Origin: Neospora caninum Liverpool
Taxonomy: Eukaryota > Apicomplexa > Conoidasida > Eucoccidiorida > Sarcocystidae
DNA: 64,000 nt
NCBI RefSeq assembly: GCF_000208865.1
Contig: NC_018386.1
Span: 806,001 to 870,000, forward strand
Direction: 5' to 3'
The notes under the pieces were generated by a model. That model saw only the letters and a list, made by a program, of their open reading frames with translations. It was not told the DNA's origin and did no database searches. The translations under genes and the position numbers were made by a program. This document shows, in pieces, positions 44,101 to 54,412 of this stretch (positions are counted from its first letter, which is position 1; each line of letters starts with the position of its first letter).

Positions 44101-47100
44101 AAGCAAAAAAGTGGAGGCGAGGAACCGCCCGTTTCGGCACAGCTGCGGACAGGCAAGGCGGTGACCGAACAGATCGCCGAAAATGACGGCGCGTTACACC
44201 AAAGACATGGAAGGGTCCAACGGACTCCTTCCCTCGATGAATTCTCGATACAGGCGTATGCGGTTACAGGCAAGGGACGAATGTTTGCAAATATGTATAA
44301 AAGTATGTATGTATGTATGTATGTATGTATGTATGTATGTATGTATGTATGTATATGTATATGACACACGTACTAATGGCGTCGAGAAGAAGAGCAACGA
44401 CTGAAACGTAGACAGAAAAGACGGGAGCAAATGGAAGCAACGTATGTCCACATCGGTGTCAACTCTTCGTCTGTCGCAGAAGCGAGACGCTCCTACGTGG
44501 TAGAAAGGAAGGCATGCACAAGGAGAAACGGGAGCGCCAATCAGCCATGAAAAGGTAAAGCGTGGGGTCTGGATCTCCGAATTTGTTTCTCTTTCTGGGC
44601 TCCCTCACCTTTCCTACAAGGCATACAACGTGCCGCCTTTTCAGCTTAACGAGTTGAAGAAATTTGTCGAACCAGGTGACATGGATTAGACCTTCCTGGT
44701 CTTCTCGTCTCCTCTCCCCTGTGGGGCGTTGTTCCTGCTGCTCGCCTTTGGTTTTTTTCCTCCTCTTGGTCTTGGCCGCTTCGGCGTCTCCTGTTCCTCT
44801 TGAGAGAAAGGCGCGCGCCGAGCGTTGTGCTTCTTGCGTTTTGTCTTCTGGTTCGTGTCCTGGCCCTTCGTGGCCGCTTTCCTTCATGTTTTCTTCGTTC
44901 TGGATGCTCAAGAAGGGGGTGAAGAAAACGTCGCGGACGACTGCAGTGGAGATCATCAGCGGCTTCCCTCGCCTAACGCTTCGCAGTTTGCAGTGGCCGA
45001 TCTAGAAAGAAACACAAAGCCGAGAAAAAAAAGCAATGGCACAAGAGATGCTCCTACCCTCCCCACAAATGGAAGCCGGCGCAGCGGCGAGCTTGTGAAA
45101 GCAGAGATTCCAGTCCTCAGATGCCATTCGTCGCGTCCACGCATACGTGGATATATCGACTCCCTCAGAGCTCAGCACGCGCAAGAGGCCCTCAAGCATG
45201 GCTTCCAAACAGGTTTCCCGCCTTGACACGAGTCTGCCCTAAGCAGCGACGGTTTTTGACGGCCGGTTCCGGTTAAGCCTCCAGAGACCTCAGAGCTCCA
45301 TTGCCAAGTCAATGTTCGCATGGCCAAGTCGAAACGTGAGACGCGCAGAACCTTGGGAGACACGTTTTTAGGCCTGTCTTCCCCTTGACTTTACTTTTCA
45401 GTGTTTTCAAAAGCTACAACTGGCGTCAATCACAACTCTGATACACCCCTCAAACAGTTCCGCGTTGTTTATCTCCGACTTCATTATTCTACTTCATCAA
45501 TCTAAAGAAACCCGCTGCGTGTGCAGCCTCGCCCTGTCGCATCAATCGTGAGCCGTCTGCCACCTTTTTTCTCCCTTTCCAGTCACCTTCCTCTCTCTCC
45601 GTCGCTCCGCGCGTCTCGCCTTGCTTTCCCCGGTTTCCCTTTTCCCCCCTTCGCTCTGTTTCTTCCGATTCTCAGTTCCCTTCCTCCCTTTTCTCACTAG
45701 TGCTCTCTCTCTCTCCCTCCTCCTCCTCCACTGGATCATGCCTGTTCCACGTCCCGCGCGCTTCTCCGTCCGTCCCTGGCTTCTATGTTCTCTCGCCCTC
45801 CTTCTTCCCGTCTCCTTTTCGGCTGTGTCTTCCACTTACTTTTTCGATGCATCCTACGAAGGCTACGTCCCTTGCAGCGAAGTCTGCTTCGTCGCGTGCC
45901 TGCTCGGCCGCCGCTCCCTTTTGTCTCCTTTTTCTGCCACGTCCCAGCGGACTGGAGCCTCCTGCTTCGGCATCCTCCTGGAGCGCGAGATACCTGGAGA
46001 GCGATTTTTCCAGTTGCTGCCGCAGTTCTCTCTGCTGTTCCTCCAGCAAGCTTGTCGGCGTGTTTTGCTCTTTTTCGTTCTCTGTGAGGTTCTCAGCGGG
46101 TTTGTCTCTCGTCGCTCGCCAGCCCGCGTCGCGGCATCCCGGTTCCCCCCCGTCTTCCTGTCTCCTCTGCTCTCCAGGAAACGAAGACGGCGGTGTACTT
46201 ACAGCTGGCTCCTGAGGTTCCAACACAGCACCCTCGCCTTCACGATGACACCGCGAAGGAGACAGCGGCGGTCGAAACGGCTCTGGAATAAGTCCTTGTT
46301 TCAGAGACGCATCATCACCTTCGTCCACCGCCGTTCTGGGGAAGTCTCGGACGGAAGGGCCGAGAGCCGGGAGTGCCTCGACGCCAGGTGTCTCATCAAA
46401 GCGGTCTCCTGAAGGCAGTGTCCAAAGGGAACTGTTGTCATCCGACGCCTCGGCTTGGCCGTCGCGTGCTGTGATTGCATCGGAGCGACGGCACGGGTCC
46501 TGTGAAGCGTGGAGCGAAAACCTCACCGGTTTCCCCTGTCTCGTTGTCTGTGCCGAGTTGTCCCCGTGACCAGTGCTGCCATCCAGCTCTTCGTCGCGCT
46601 CCTTCCTGCGAACTGCTGGGGGAGTTCCAGCCTCACGGTTCTCGTGAGAAAAGTTAAGAGAGCCACGAGGAACGGCGGTACGCGTTTGAAGCTGAGCGTA
46701 CTGAAGAGGCAAGAAGAGGAGAAGGTCGAAGCAAGAGCGTAGGTTCGCCAATTCCTCCAACGCCTTCGAACGGACTTGCGAGATTCCCCTGAGGCTAGAC
46801 AGAGATCGAGAAGCTAACGACGACAGACGGGTTTGGTGCTGTGAAGGCAGGGGCGAAGGCGCCGAGAAACCCGACGGCGCGGCCAAAGATTCTGCCCAGT
46901 TCCCCGCGTTCTCTAGCCAGTGTTTGCCTCTTTTCCTCGGCGGCACACCGCACCCTCGCCTCCAATCCAACGGAGGCAGGCCTGCTTTACGAGCCGTCCC
47001 GAGTTCTCCGCCTCGCCTGGCCTCGAAGTCTTCTGGCCCAGTCAGTGCCGCCGAAGGTACAGCACACTCAAGTTCGCGCGCTGCTCCTTGCTGCGCAGAG

Positions 47101-48074
47101 GGGCGTGGAAATGAGGGAGAATCAGAAGAACTGGGGAAAGAAGAGAGAGAAGACGAAGGAGAGACGGAAGCGAGACGTGCAGAAGCTGAAGAGCGGGCAG
47201 AGCCGGAGCTCAGCGTCTCGGCAACACCAGACGGGCCAAAAGGAGACGAAATGGATCCCTGGGATAAGGGAACGGAGTTCCCTTCGCAGTGACAGAACGC
47301 TGCTTTGGGAGCTTCCTCTACTGCTCGAGAGAGAGCAACGCCGGAGGACGCCGAAAGAAGCGGACAGAGAGCGTGGACGGGAGGCAGAGAAGGACGGAGC
47401 GTAGAACCCGGGCGACTCCTGAGTCTGTTCGGGAAGAAGATTGGGGGAGACAGAGAACGAGAACTGCTCAGGGGTGAAGGCTCAATTGAATGGAGGACCC
47501 CCGCAACACAGAAGGCACGCGTGCGTGAGTGTCGCGTTGGCCCCGCAGGGGCTACAGTCACACCGCTCGAAAACGAGGAAGAGGGGGGAGAAAAGGAAGA
47601 ACGATTCGGGTGTCGAGGCCTGGAAGAAAGTAAAACCGACATCCACGATACGAAAGGAAGGCAGGGAAAGCTGGTAGGAGTCGCTACCCACCCTACAGCC
47701 GAAGAAGACCCTCGTCGCTCCCGTCCAGCGTCGATCTTTGGCGTCGGTAAGTCTGGACACGGAGGCCGCCGTCGAAAGAGAAAAGGCAGGTTGGATCCAG
47801 GCGGCTTTCTTCTTCCTTCAGAAGATGAGTGAGGTAGGGAGTGGAGCCGTGCATTTCGCTCGAAAGATGCGGTGGAGCTTGACAACGCCGGCGAACCGGA
47901 TCGAGACGCGACAGCGTGGCTGCGAGGCCAGAAGACAGAGAGAAGAAGCGAGTCAGCCTGCAGGGGCGGAACCAGAGAGAGGAAGACAACGGCTGCGAGA
48001 AGGAAACCCTGACTGAAAGAACGACCTGTCGAACGCCAAAGAGAGGTATCAGAGAGAAAAAAATTGACAGCCAT
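35122..48074 (-). CDS. recG: ATP-dependent DNA helicase RecG, probably apicoplast
   Basis: Exons: 48074-45840, 45001-44609, 44011-43258, 42542-42415, 42152-42051, 41278-41218, 40899-40779, 40390-40300, 39966-39902, 39440-38815, a tentative 38769-38724, 38201-37776, 37287-37129, 36773-36677, 36478-36339, 35869-35122. Total 6,192 nt, 2,063 residues, far above the roughly 700 of bacterial RecG. RecG remodels stalled forks and Holliday junctions. Visible in order: an N-terminal signal-like segment [20 protein letters not shown]; the RecG start [20 protein letters not shown]; the OB wedge ([44 protein letters not shown]); [18 protein letters not shown]; Walker [91 protein letters not shown]; and [20 protein letters not shown]. 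Low-complexity insertions split the motor domain, and about 250 residues follow it. The leader suggests apicoplast import. The exon at 38769-38724 is the weakest part. Confidence 0.88.
44303..44354. repeat. (GTAT)13 microsatellite
   Basis: Thirteen uninterrupted GTAT units in the second intron of recG (44012-44608). It has no coding effect. Confidence 0.95.
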
Positions 48075-51000
48075 CTGGGCAGAAACATGTTTTGTCGACA
48101 GACACCCCGCTCGAGGCGTGTGATTCGCTGGCGGCAGCGGTACGCGATGTCAACAGAAGCCGGAGCAAACAGCAGAAACGGAGGACAACCTGTCTTTGAA
48201 GAAGGAACAAATTACAGGGAAAATACAGATGCAACCATAAATAAACGGATGCGTCGTCCGGTCTCCGGTGTGTCAGGCTTGGTGGACGCCAGGAGACACC
48301 AGAGACGCACGGACGGTGTTCGCCAGAAACCCCACTCTCGGTCGGCACGTGTCTTCCCTGAAAAATTCAAAAGTGAACCTACTTACAAGCAGATGTTCAG
48401 TGACGTTTCACTAGAGTGAAATCAAAGAAACGGGGATGTGGGGATGTGGAACGGGCTTCTGACTTCTGGAAGTTGATGTACCTTTGACAACAACGCGTGC
48501 AGGATGCCCGTGACTTCGTAGGGGTCGACGGGAGAGACAGCCACTGGGCTGGAATCCAGCTACTAGACGATTGTTTGGCAGGAAAGTTCTTTTCCTTGCT
48601 TCGCGAAGCAGTGCGGCACATGCAAGATACACTGTAAAGATTTCTCTCTTGGACTAGTGCAGAAAAGCTCTCGTCAGGAGACAAAGCACGCAATGCGTCT
48701 TGCCGGGAGTCCATCGCGAAAACCGTGCGATGCGGTTGAACAGCGTGAGGGCCAGCTAGCGGCACGGGCGGTTAGAAAGCTGCTTCTTGTGGGCAGATTC
48801 TACAGCAAATGGACAGTGCTTGTGCCAGGTTTAAACCTGATTAGCCGTTTTCGCTGGCTGCAAACATTTCGATGAAGCCAGCTAAAACGCCCGGGCAAGC
48901 GCCAGCGTCACCCCAGTCGCCTTCCAGGTGCGACTGCGCTTCTGCTGGCCTTGACGAGAATGCGTATCCCCCAGGAAAGGAATATAGCTACACGGTGGGA
49001 TATCTCCATCAGATCGAGGCGACTGTGCGATGGGCAGACGGTTACACAGTAAGTGGAAAGCCCTGCAACTCAGCGGAGTCGTTTCCGTAGACCCATTCTA
49101 TGCGGTCGATCGCAGGCATTCTCGTGAGAGGAGGCCGTCAACCGTCGGCTTTTTCGCTACAAGTGAAGTGGTGTTCCTTCCTAGATCCTACTGGGCAACT
49201 ATCCCGATGTCGTGCTTTTCGTCGCCTTTGCATTAGCCACTTCGTCATGTTGTTCCCGCCGCCGATGAGTTTCCTGGTGAGGCCGCTTTCGAGTCCCACC
49301 CGACGAGTTGAGGGCCGGCGAATGGGCGCAGATGGGTTTCTTTTGATAGATGTAGACTCGATCCTGGACTCTCGGTGTGTCAGCGACGACACCAAACAGG
49401 TGTGCTCACCGAAACAATCACCCGCAGAGGCCGAATCGGCAAGATTTTAGAGCGCGGTTGCGTGCTCGTCCACCATGAGCACTGTAAGCACGCGTCTTCA
49501 GATGAGGTTCCTGATGGAGACGCGACTGTCCCTCCACCCAGATAGACTTATCCCCTTTGTCGGCGCTGAACTATCCTGCATGATATGGCATCGAGACAGC
49601 CGCTGAGGATGCAAATACGGAAGCAAAGTGCTACCTGTCTCATCCAGATGTCCAGCATATCGCGTAGGATGATATATGTGAACACCCGATCCACGTCTGG
49701 GAGAATTAGGAGCTCCATATGGCAGCTGCGGGGACTTCACTGTAACCGCATGTCAACGCGCCCATTCCCAGGGTCAACGCGACAGTCTAGTGCTAAATTG
49801 TCCTCCGTTTCGTTGTAAACTGTTTCGTTTGAACCACGCCGCAACTCACGGATGCAATGTAACTGTAATGATGCCAAGGGAAAACACCGATTCAACGAGC
49901 TGTGGCCCCACGACAACTGGTTTATCGAGACTCGACATCGGCAGATTCGGCCTTTCAGTGTCCGTCACCTGGGATGCTGGCTCTTTACAACTCGCGGGGT
50001 GTTCCCCCGATGCTGTGCCTCTAGCCCGAGTCTGCTGTGGACTACTCGTCTCCTCTGTCTTCCCGAGGGGTTGACGCATCAAAAAGGCGAGGCGGCTACA
50101 GTAGCGGCGTTCTCTAGATGCTTGCTGTAGAACCGGGTGTCTCGAGCTAGGGACACGACCACACTGACGGAAGAGAGTGCGGTATGTGTCACGGAAGTTA
50201 TACGCAGCGCCACACAGCAAGGCCTCACATTGGGCACCTTGCCAGGAGGCAGCCAAGCAAATTACTTCTCCCCGTTGGTGACGTGTGTGTTGGGTTCCTA
50301 CCACTAAATCTACAGCGATGGCACATCGGAACACTACCACTTCGTCTCGAGAGAGGGCTTCAGTGAAAACCCAGAATACCACACCAACTGCTTTATGATC
50401 ACTCAGGTAATAAACACTGAGACGCTGTACGTTGTTCTAGGGCTGTGAGTCTAGATGATTCGCATTCCAAGGGTGACTGTGATCCGGATATTCGACGGTC
50501 CCAAGACCGACTGGCGCCGATGTTTCTTTCGAGTGCGCCCACCTCTCTACGAGCACTCAAGGGACGTCCGCACAAAACGAGCGGCAACTACAATGAGCCT
50601 CTGGTCGTCTACAGTTGATCTGGATGGCCACTCGTACGGTGCCATCTTGGAACGCTTTCATTTCAGATTCACTTTTTGTGTTCCCGTATAGAAAGCGTCT
50701 AAAGCGTTTCCGCTCCCTTGACGACCCTCAAAATCTTTCTAGCTGTCGGGGTCGCGGTTCTATTTTGACGAGGCAGGCATATCGCTCTCTCGCTTGAAAG
50801 TTTTATAAGGGAAAATGAAAAGTCTGGTGAAACTGTGAAGCGCAGAAATACTGGTAAACGCACAGTTCTGTCAGTCTCAGTCAAGGGAAAACGACGATTA
50901 ATATAGAGTGGTGCGGGTCTCGTTTTTCCATGGCTGGCTGCTTCGTGTGTGGCCAAAACTCTTTGAATCTTCCCGGATATGCCCTCGTGGAGGATTCTCG

Positions 51001-51333
51001 TCTTGCGGATCGGGGAGATGTCCCGTCTTTCGCACCTCGAAGGCAGAAAACAAGGTATCTTTCTTCAGCGAGTCTTGCTCGGCGACCTCGCGTGCGGATG
51101 GAATTCGAGAGCGCACACACTTGCGGGGCCCGGAAGCGGGGCGGACATAGATGTACCACGTTCCTTCCGGTTCCCACCTAATTCATCGCAGGATATATCG
51201 CGAAGAGAGTGGTGCTGTCAATTGGAGCACCACAGAAAAAACAATTTTACTCTGAAGCGAAGAAGGTGCAAACCACACGGTTCGCTCGAGGTCGAATTAC
51301 GACATTGCTGCAAGGACCGTGTTGCTTTCCAAG
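48075..51333. promoter_or_regulatory. Head-to-head upstream region of recG and the SRS gene
   Basis: recG runs left from 48074 and the SRS gene runs right from 51334, so both promoters lie here. A possible first exon at 48872-49048 is listed separately. The rest holds short unrelated open frames, and I see no repeat or RNA gene in it. Confidence 0.45.
48872..49048 (+). CDS. Possible exon of an unrecognised gene
   Basis: An ATG at 48872 opens 59 codons that end exactly at a textbook donor (ACA|GTAAGT at 49049). The peptide starts MKPAKTPGQAPASPQSPS and ends YLHQIEATVRWADGYT. A later plus-strand stretch at about 49335-49399 (LLIDVDSILDSRCVSDDTKQ) also ends at a donor-like GTGTGC. I could not connect them by phase or recognise a family, so this is only a candidate. 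Confidence 0.22.
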
Positions 51334-51891
51334 ATGAAGACTGCCGTCCTCACATTTGCTGCTATACTGGGCGTGGCTTCTCTGGCGCCTCAGCTAATTC
51401 ACTGCAGCGCGTCTTCGAACACAACAACTGAAGTCCAGCAATGCAGCGGAGAAAAGCTGGAACTGACTGGAGGAGCAAAGGTATCTCTGAAGTTCCAGTG
51501 CGCCACCGGGCAAACACTGAAGCCAACTGATGATAAGGTCTACGAGTACACGGACACGTGCAACACCAACAAAACCCACAAACTTGCGGACCTCGTTCCT
51601 GGATCCCAGCTAGCAAGCTCTCAGGCAACCGCACAGGCGATGAGAAAAGGAAGAGCTTCGGGCGACGACCAACAAGTTTACACTCTCACGCTCGGCGATG
51701 CACCACAAGAAAAGCAAGTCTTCTGCTACAGGTGCGAGGCGAACGGCGACGGAGGGCGACAAACAGGAAAAACACCGTGCTCCGTGGTCGTCACCGTACC
51801 CCAATCTGGATCCTCCGGCGCAGCCGAGATTGGAGTGACAACCGCGGTGTTGACTGGCGCGGTTGTCCTAGGAACCTTTGCCATGCACTAA
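51334..51891 (+). CDS. Single-domain SRS (SAG1-related) GPI-anchored surface antigen
   Basis: An intronless frame of 185 residues. An N-terminal signal peptide (MKTAVLTFAAILGVASLAPQ, then LIHC) is followed by one SAG1-type domain. This has the six characteristic cysteines, in QQCSGEK, LKFQCATG, YTDTCNTN, VFCYRCEAN (two) and TPCSVVV, and the family phrase KLELTGGAKVSLKFQC. The C-terminus is a small-residue spacer and a hydrophobic tail (GSSGAAEIGVTTAVLTGAVV, ending in FAMH), typical of GPI attachment. SRS proteins coat the parasite and mediate host attachment and immune interaction; which stage expresses this one cannot be read here. Most family members have two domains or sit in clusters; this one is short and alone. 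The ATG at 51334 places the signal peptide at the very start. Confidence 0.9.
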   Translation: MKTAVLTFAAILGVASLAPQLIHCSASSNTTTEVQQCSGEKLELTGGAKVSLKFQCATGQTLKPTDDKVYEYTDTCNTNKTHKLADLVPGSQLASSQATAQAMRKGRASGDDQQVYTLTLGDAPQEKQVFCYRCEANGDGGRQTGKTPCSVVVTVPQSGSSGAAEIGVTTAVLTGAVVLGTFAMH

Positions 51892-54412
51892 AACGGTCTC
51901 ATTTTGTTTCCGTTGCTTGATGCTACTTAGTAGTCATGTCGGGTTGCCACAGAAGCATACGTGTCAACCGTGAAGCCAGTGGCTTGTCTCATGTTCCCGC
52001 GAACCGTTTAAGTGAATTTGACATTACTTGGTATGACCCCTGAACGCCAGCAAGGCGCAGAAAAAGTGAAGGAATGTGTAAAGTGGTGACATCTCGAAGC
52101 ATCCGCTGGGCTCTTTCGATGACTTAACGCTCACGAGAAGCAACCGCAGAGAACGACACTCCTCTCACCACTCCACGTACAGGGAAGTACCTGTAGGTCG
52201 GCGGGTGCTGCTGGCCGACGGATGCGGGCGAAACCTGTCAAGCGAAAAGCAGCCTTTCATTACGCGAGAGAATCCAGATGCAAACAGTTTCAATCGGTGG
52301 TGCCGCTGTGCAAGCTCAAGCAGGAGTTTTGTGTGGCCCTTCCTGGATGCTCAGGCTGCGGGTTCTCATATCGTTACGATCACAAGTGTCCTCCTTTGAG
52401 AAGAGTTCCCCACTCCTGTTACATTTGTATCAAGCGTATGACTGAAGTTCACAGAGCATCTGGTCCTACGTCACCGCCATGATTCGGCAGAAGCCGCTGA
52501 AGTCGACCAACCGCGTAGTCGTACGCTTGTCATAGTCACACGTCAGCTCGGCAAATAAATAGTGTCCCACATGCCAGGCATACAGAGTCGCGAGGCGGTG
52601 GCGGGAGGATGGTAGCCGTGTGTCTCACCCGAACTAAAACGGCAGAATGATCTACATTCCTCGAAGCAGGCAAATGCCAATAAACTGGCCATCAAGCAGG
52701 TGGCGTGCGAAAGAGTCGCACTCGAAACAAAGTGTCCTGCAAGAGCTCTTCTTCGTGTCTCTCTCAGAACGTTCACACTGACAAACAAGAAGCATCTAGA
52801 ATGCATGAGATGACAGGGCATAAACATGTACACTCTTTCTGTCCCTTGGACCGTGGAAAATCAGGTGGATCTTTTGGCGCGTAGAGGAAAGGAGTCAGAA
52901 TGAAGAGAGCAGAAAGCCACATCGCTTTCCGCTGTATGCGCTTCTCATGAGGCGGAAAGTGAAAGATTCTCGATCACTTGTCAATAGGGTCAGCCGCGAT
53001 AGTTAGATACCAAGTATGACTGGGTGTCCTGTGGCTGTAGAAAGATTCTCACTCCGAAGGCAGTGCTGCGCTTCCGCCCGGAGGAATGAACGCGCGCTGC
53101 AGGATGGAACAGGCGTTTCCCTTTATACGTCGGGGCTCCAAAAGACTTGCGAAGGCAACTGCTTCCTCTTTTTTAAAATTGGCTAGTTCCGCATCTGCTT
53201 TGGTCCATCGCCTCCCCAATGTGTGACGGCAGTCGCAAGACACTACCGCCGTGCACCCTGCTTTACCGGAGTTCTCTTTTCTTAACAAGAGTGCTCAGCC
53301 GCGCAACAGGCCATCGGTTTTTAACACTGCTCTTCTTGAGTTTCTCCACCTCCGTGGTATCTTTTCTGCATCCGTTTTCCCACGCCCACGTCTCCTAAGG
53401 TTGCTGGAAACCGCTTGCTCGGCGCTCGGCTCAGCTGCGCTTGGGTCCGTGAGCGGCAAGACAACCACACCAAAAGCTTTCTTACTTGGTAACGGAGACT
53501 GTTGCCCAGTTTTTCTTCGCCTTTTCGCTTTTCGAAACCGTTTCGCCGTTTTCTCTTTGGCATCGGCGTTGGTGGCGAGCATCGGACTTGGGATAGATCT
53601 TGTCTAAAGAGACTTTTCCGTTCCCGTTCTAGCCGACCCCCCCCCCTCATCTCGCCGCTAGGTCCCCCGTCTTGTCTCGGTGACCGTTTTTCGTCCTTTT
53701 CTTCATCTTCTTTCGCCACGAGCCGTTATTGCACGGTTTTCCAGTTGCTTGGAGCCGGGTTCTAACGAACGTGGGCAGATTTCCGTGGCTCTCGCCAGCA
53801 ACTTCCGCCGTTTCGACCTTGACTCGGTGTCTTCTCATCAGGCTCTTCAAGTGTCTTGCCTGCTGATTACACCAGGTTCTCCGAAGAGGCAAGAGAAGAA
53901 CCTTTTCCGCATTCTTACTGCCTCGCTTTTTTCGTGTCACTCACATTTTGGGCATTCGGTGGGTAGGCACGGAGACAGGAACCAATTAGGCAAGTTCTGC
54001 CCAGCAGCGCTGCGCCAGCAAAATCACGTTCGCGAGGCAAACCGACGCAGTGAAGATCAAAGATGGAGAGTCCTTCTGGTGCATGTCTGCATCAAAGTTG
54101 TTTTAGCTAACTGCTCTGAGCACGCCTGCAAATTCTCGCATCCGTCATATGTGAAAGGCGGATTTCTCTGGGCGGCAAGCGGCCGTGTCGTCCGTCGGCT
54201 CCCACACGAGAGAATCTGCTCTCACGCTGTGCTGCGGCCTATACACCCCTAGTATCTTCATGTTCAGATTGGGTCTCGACCACCCATAAGAAGGATGCGT
54301 ACGTGTATAACATATGGAATAGCTTCTCCAAGAGATTCCGAGTTTCCACGTTTTCTCTGTGCGGGTGTGCAGGAGCAATCCATGTGCTTCTGCCGTGGTG
54401 GCGTGCTGGACC
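51892..54412. other. Intergenic, from the SRS gene to the large low-complexity gene
   Basis: The SRS 3' flank is followed by the upstream region of the next plus-strand gene. A small Cys-rich frame at 52222-52482 is listed separately. From about 53260 to 53760 the plus strand is pyrimidine-rich, as expected of a long 5' leader of the 54413 gene. No other gene was recognised. Confidence 0.5.
52222..52482 (+). CDS. Small Cys-rich open frame, doubtful
   Basis: 86 codons from an ATG, about 330 bases downstream of the SRS stop. The middle (VPLCKLKQEFCVALPGCSGC and HKCPPLRRVPHSCYICIKRM) has nine cysteines in about 60 residues, without a recognised zinc-finger spacing. There is no signal peptide. 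It may be part of the SRS 3' untranslated region. I assign no function. Confidence 0.2.
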   Translation: MRAKPVKRKAAFHYARESRCKQFQSVVPLCKLKQEFCVALPGCSGCGFSYRYDHKCPPLRRVPHSCYICIKRMTEVHRASGPTSPP

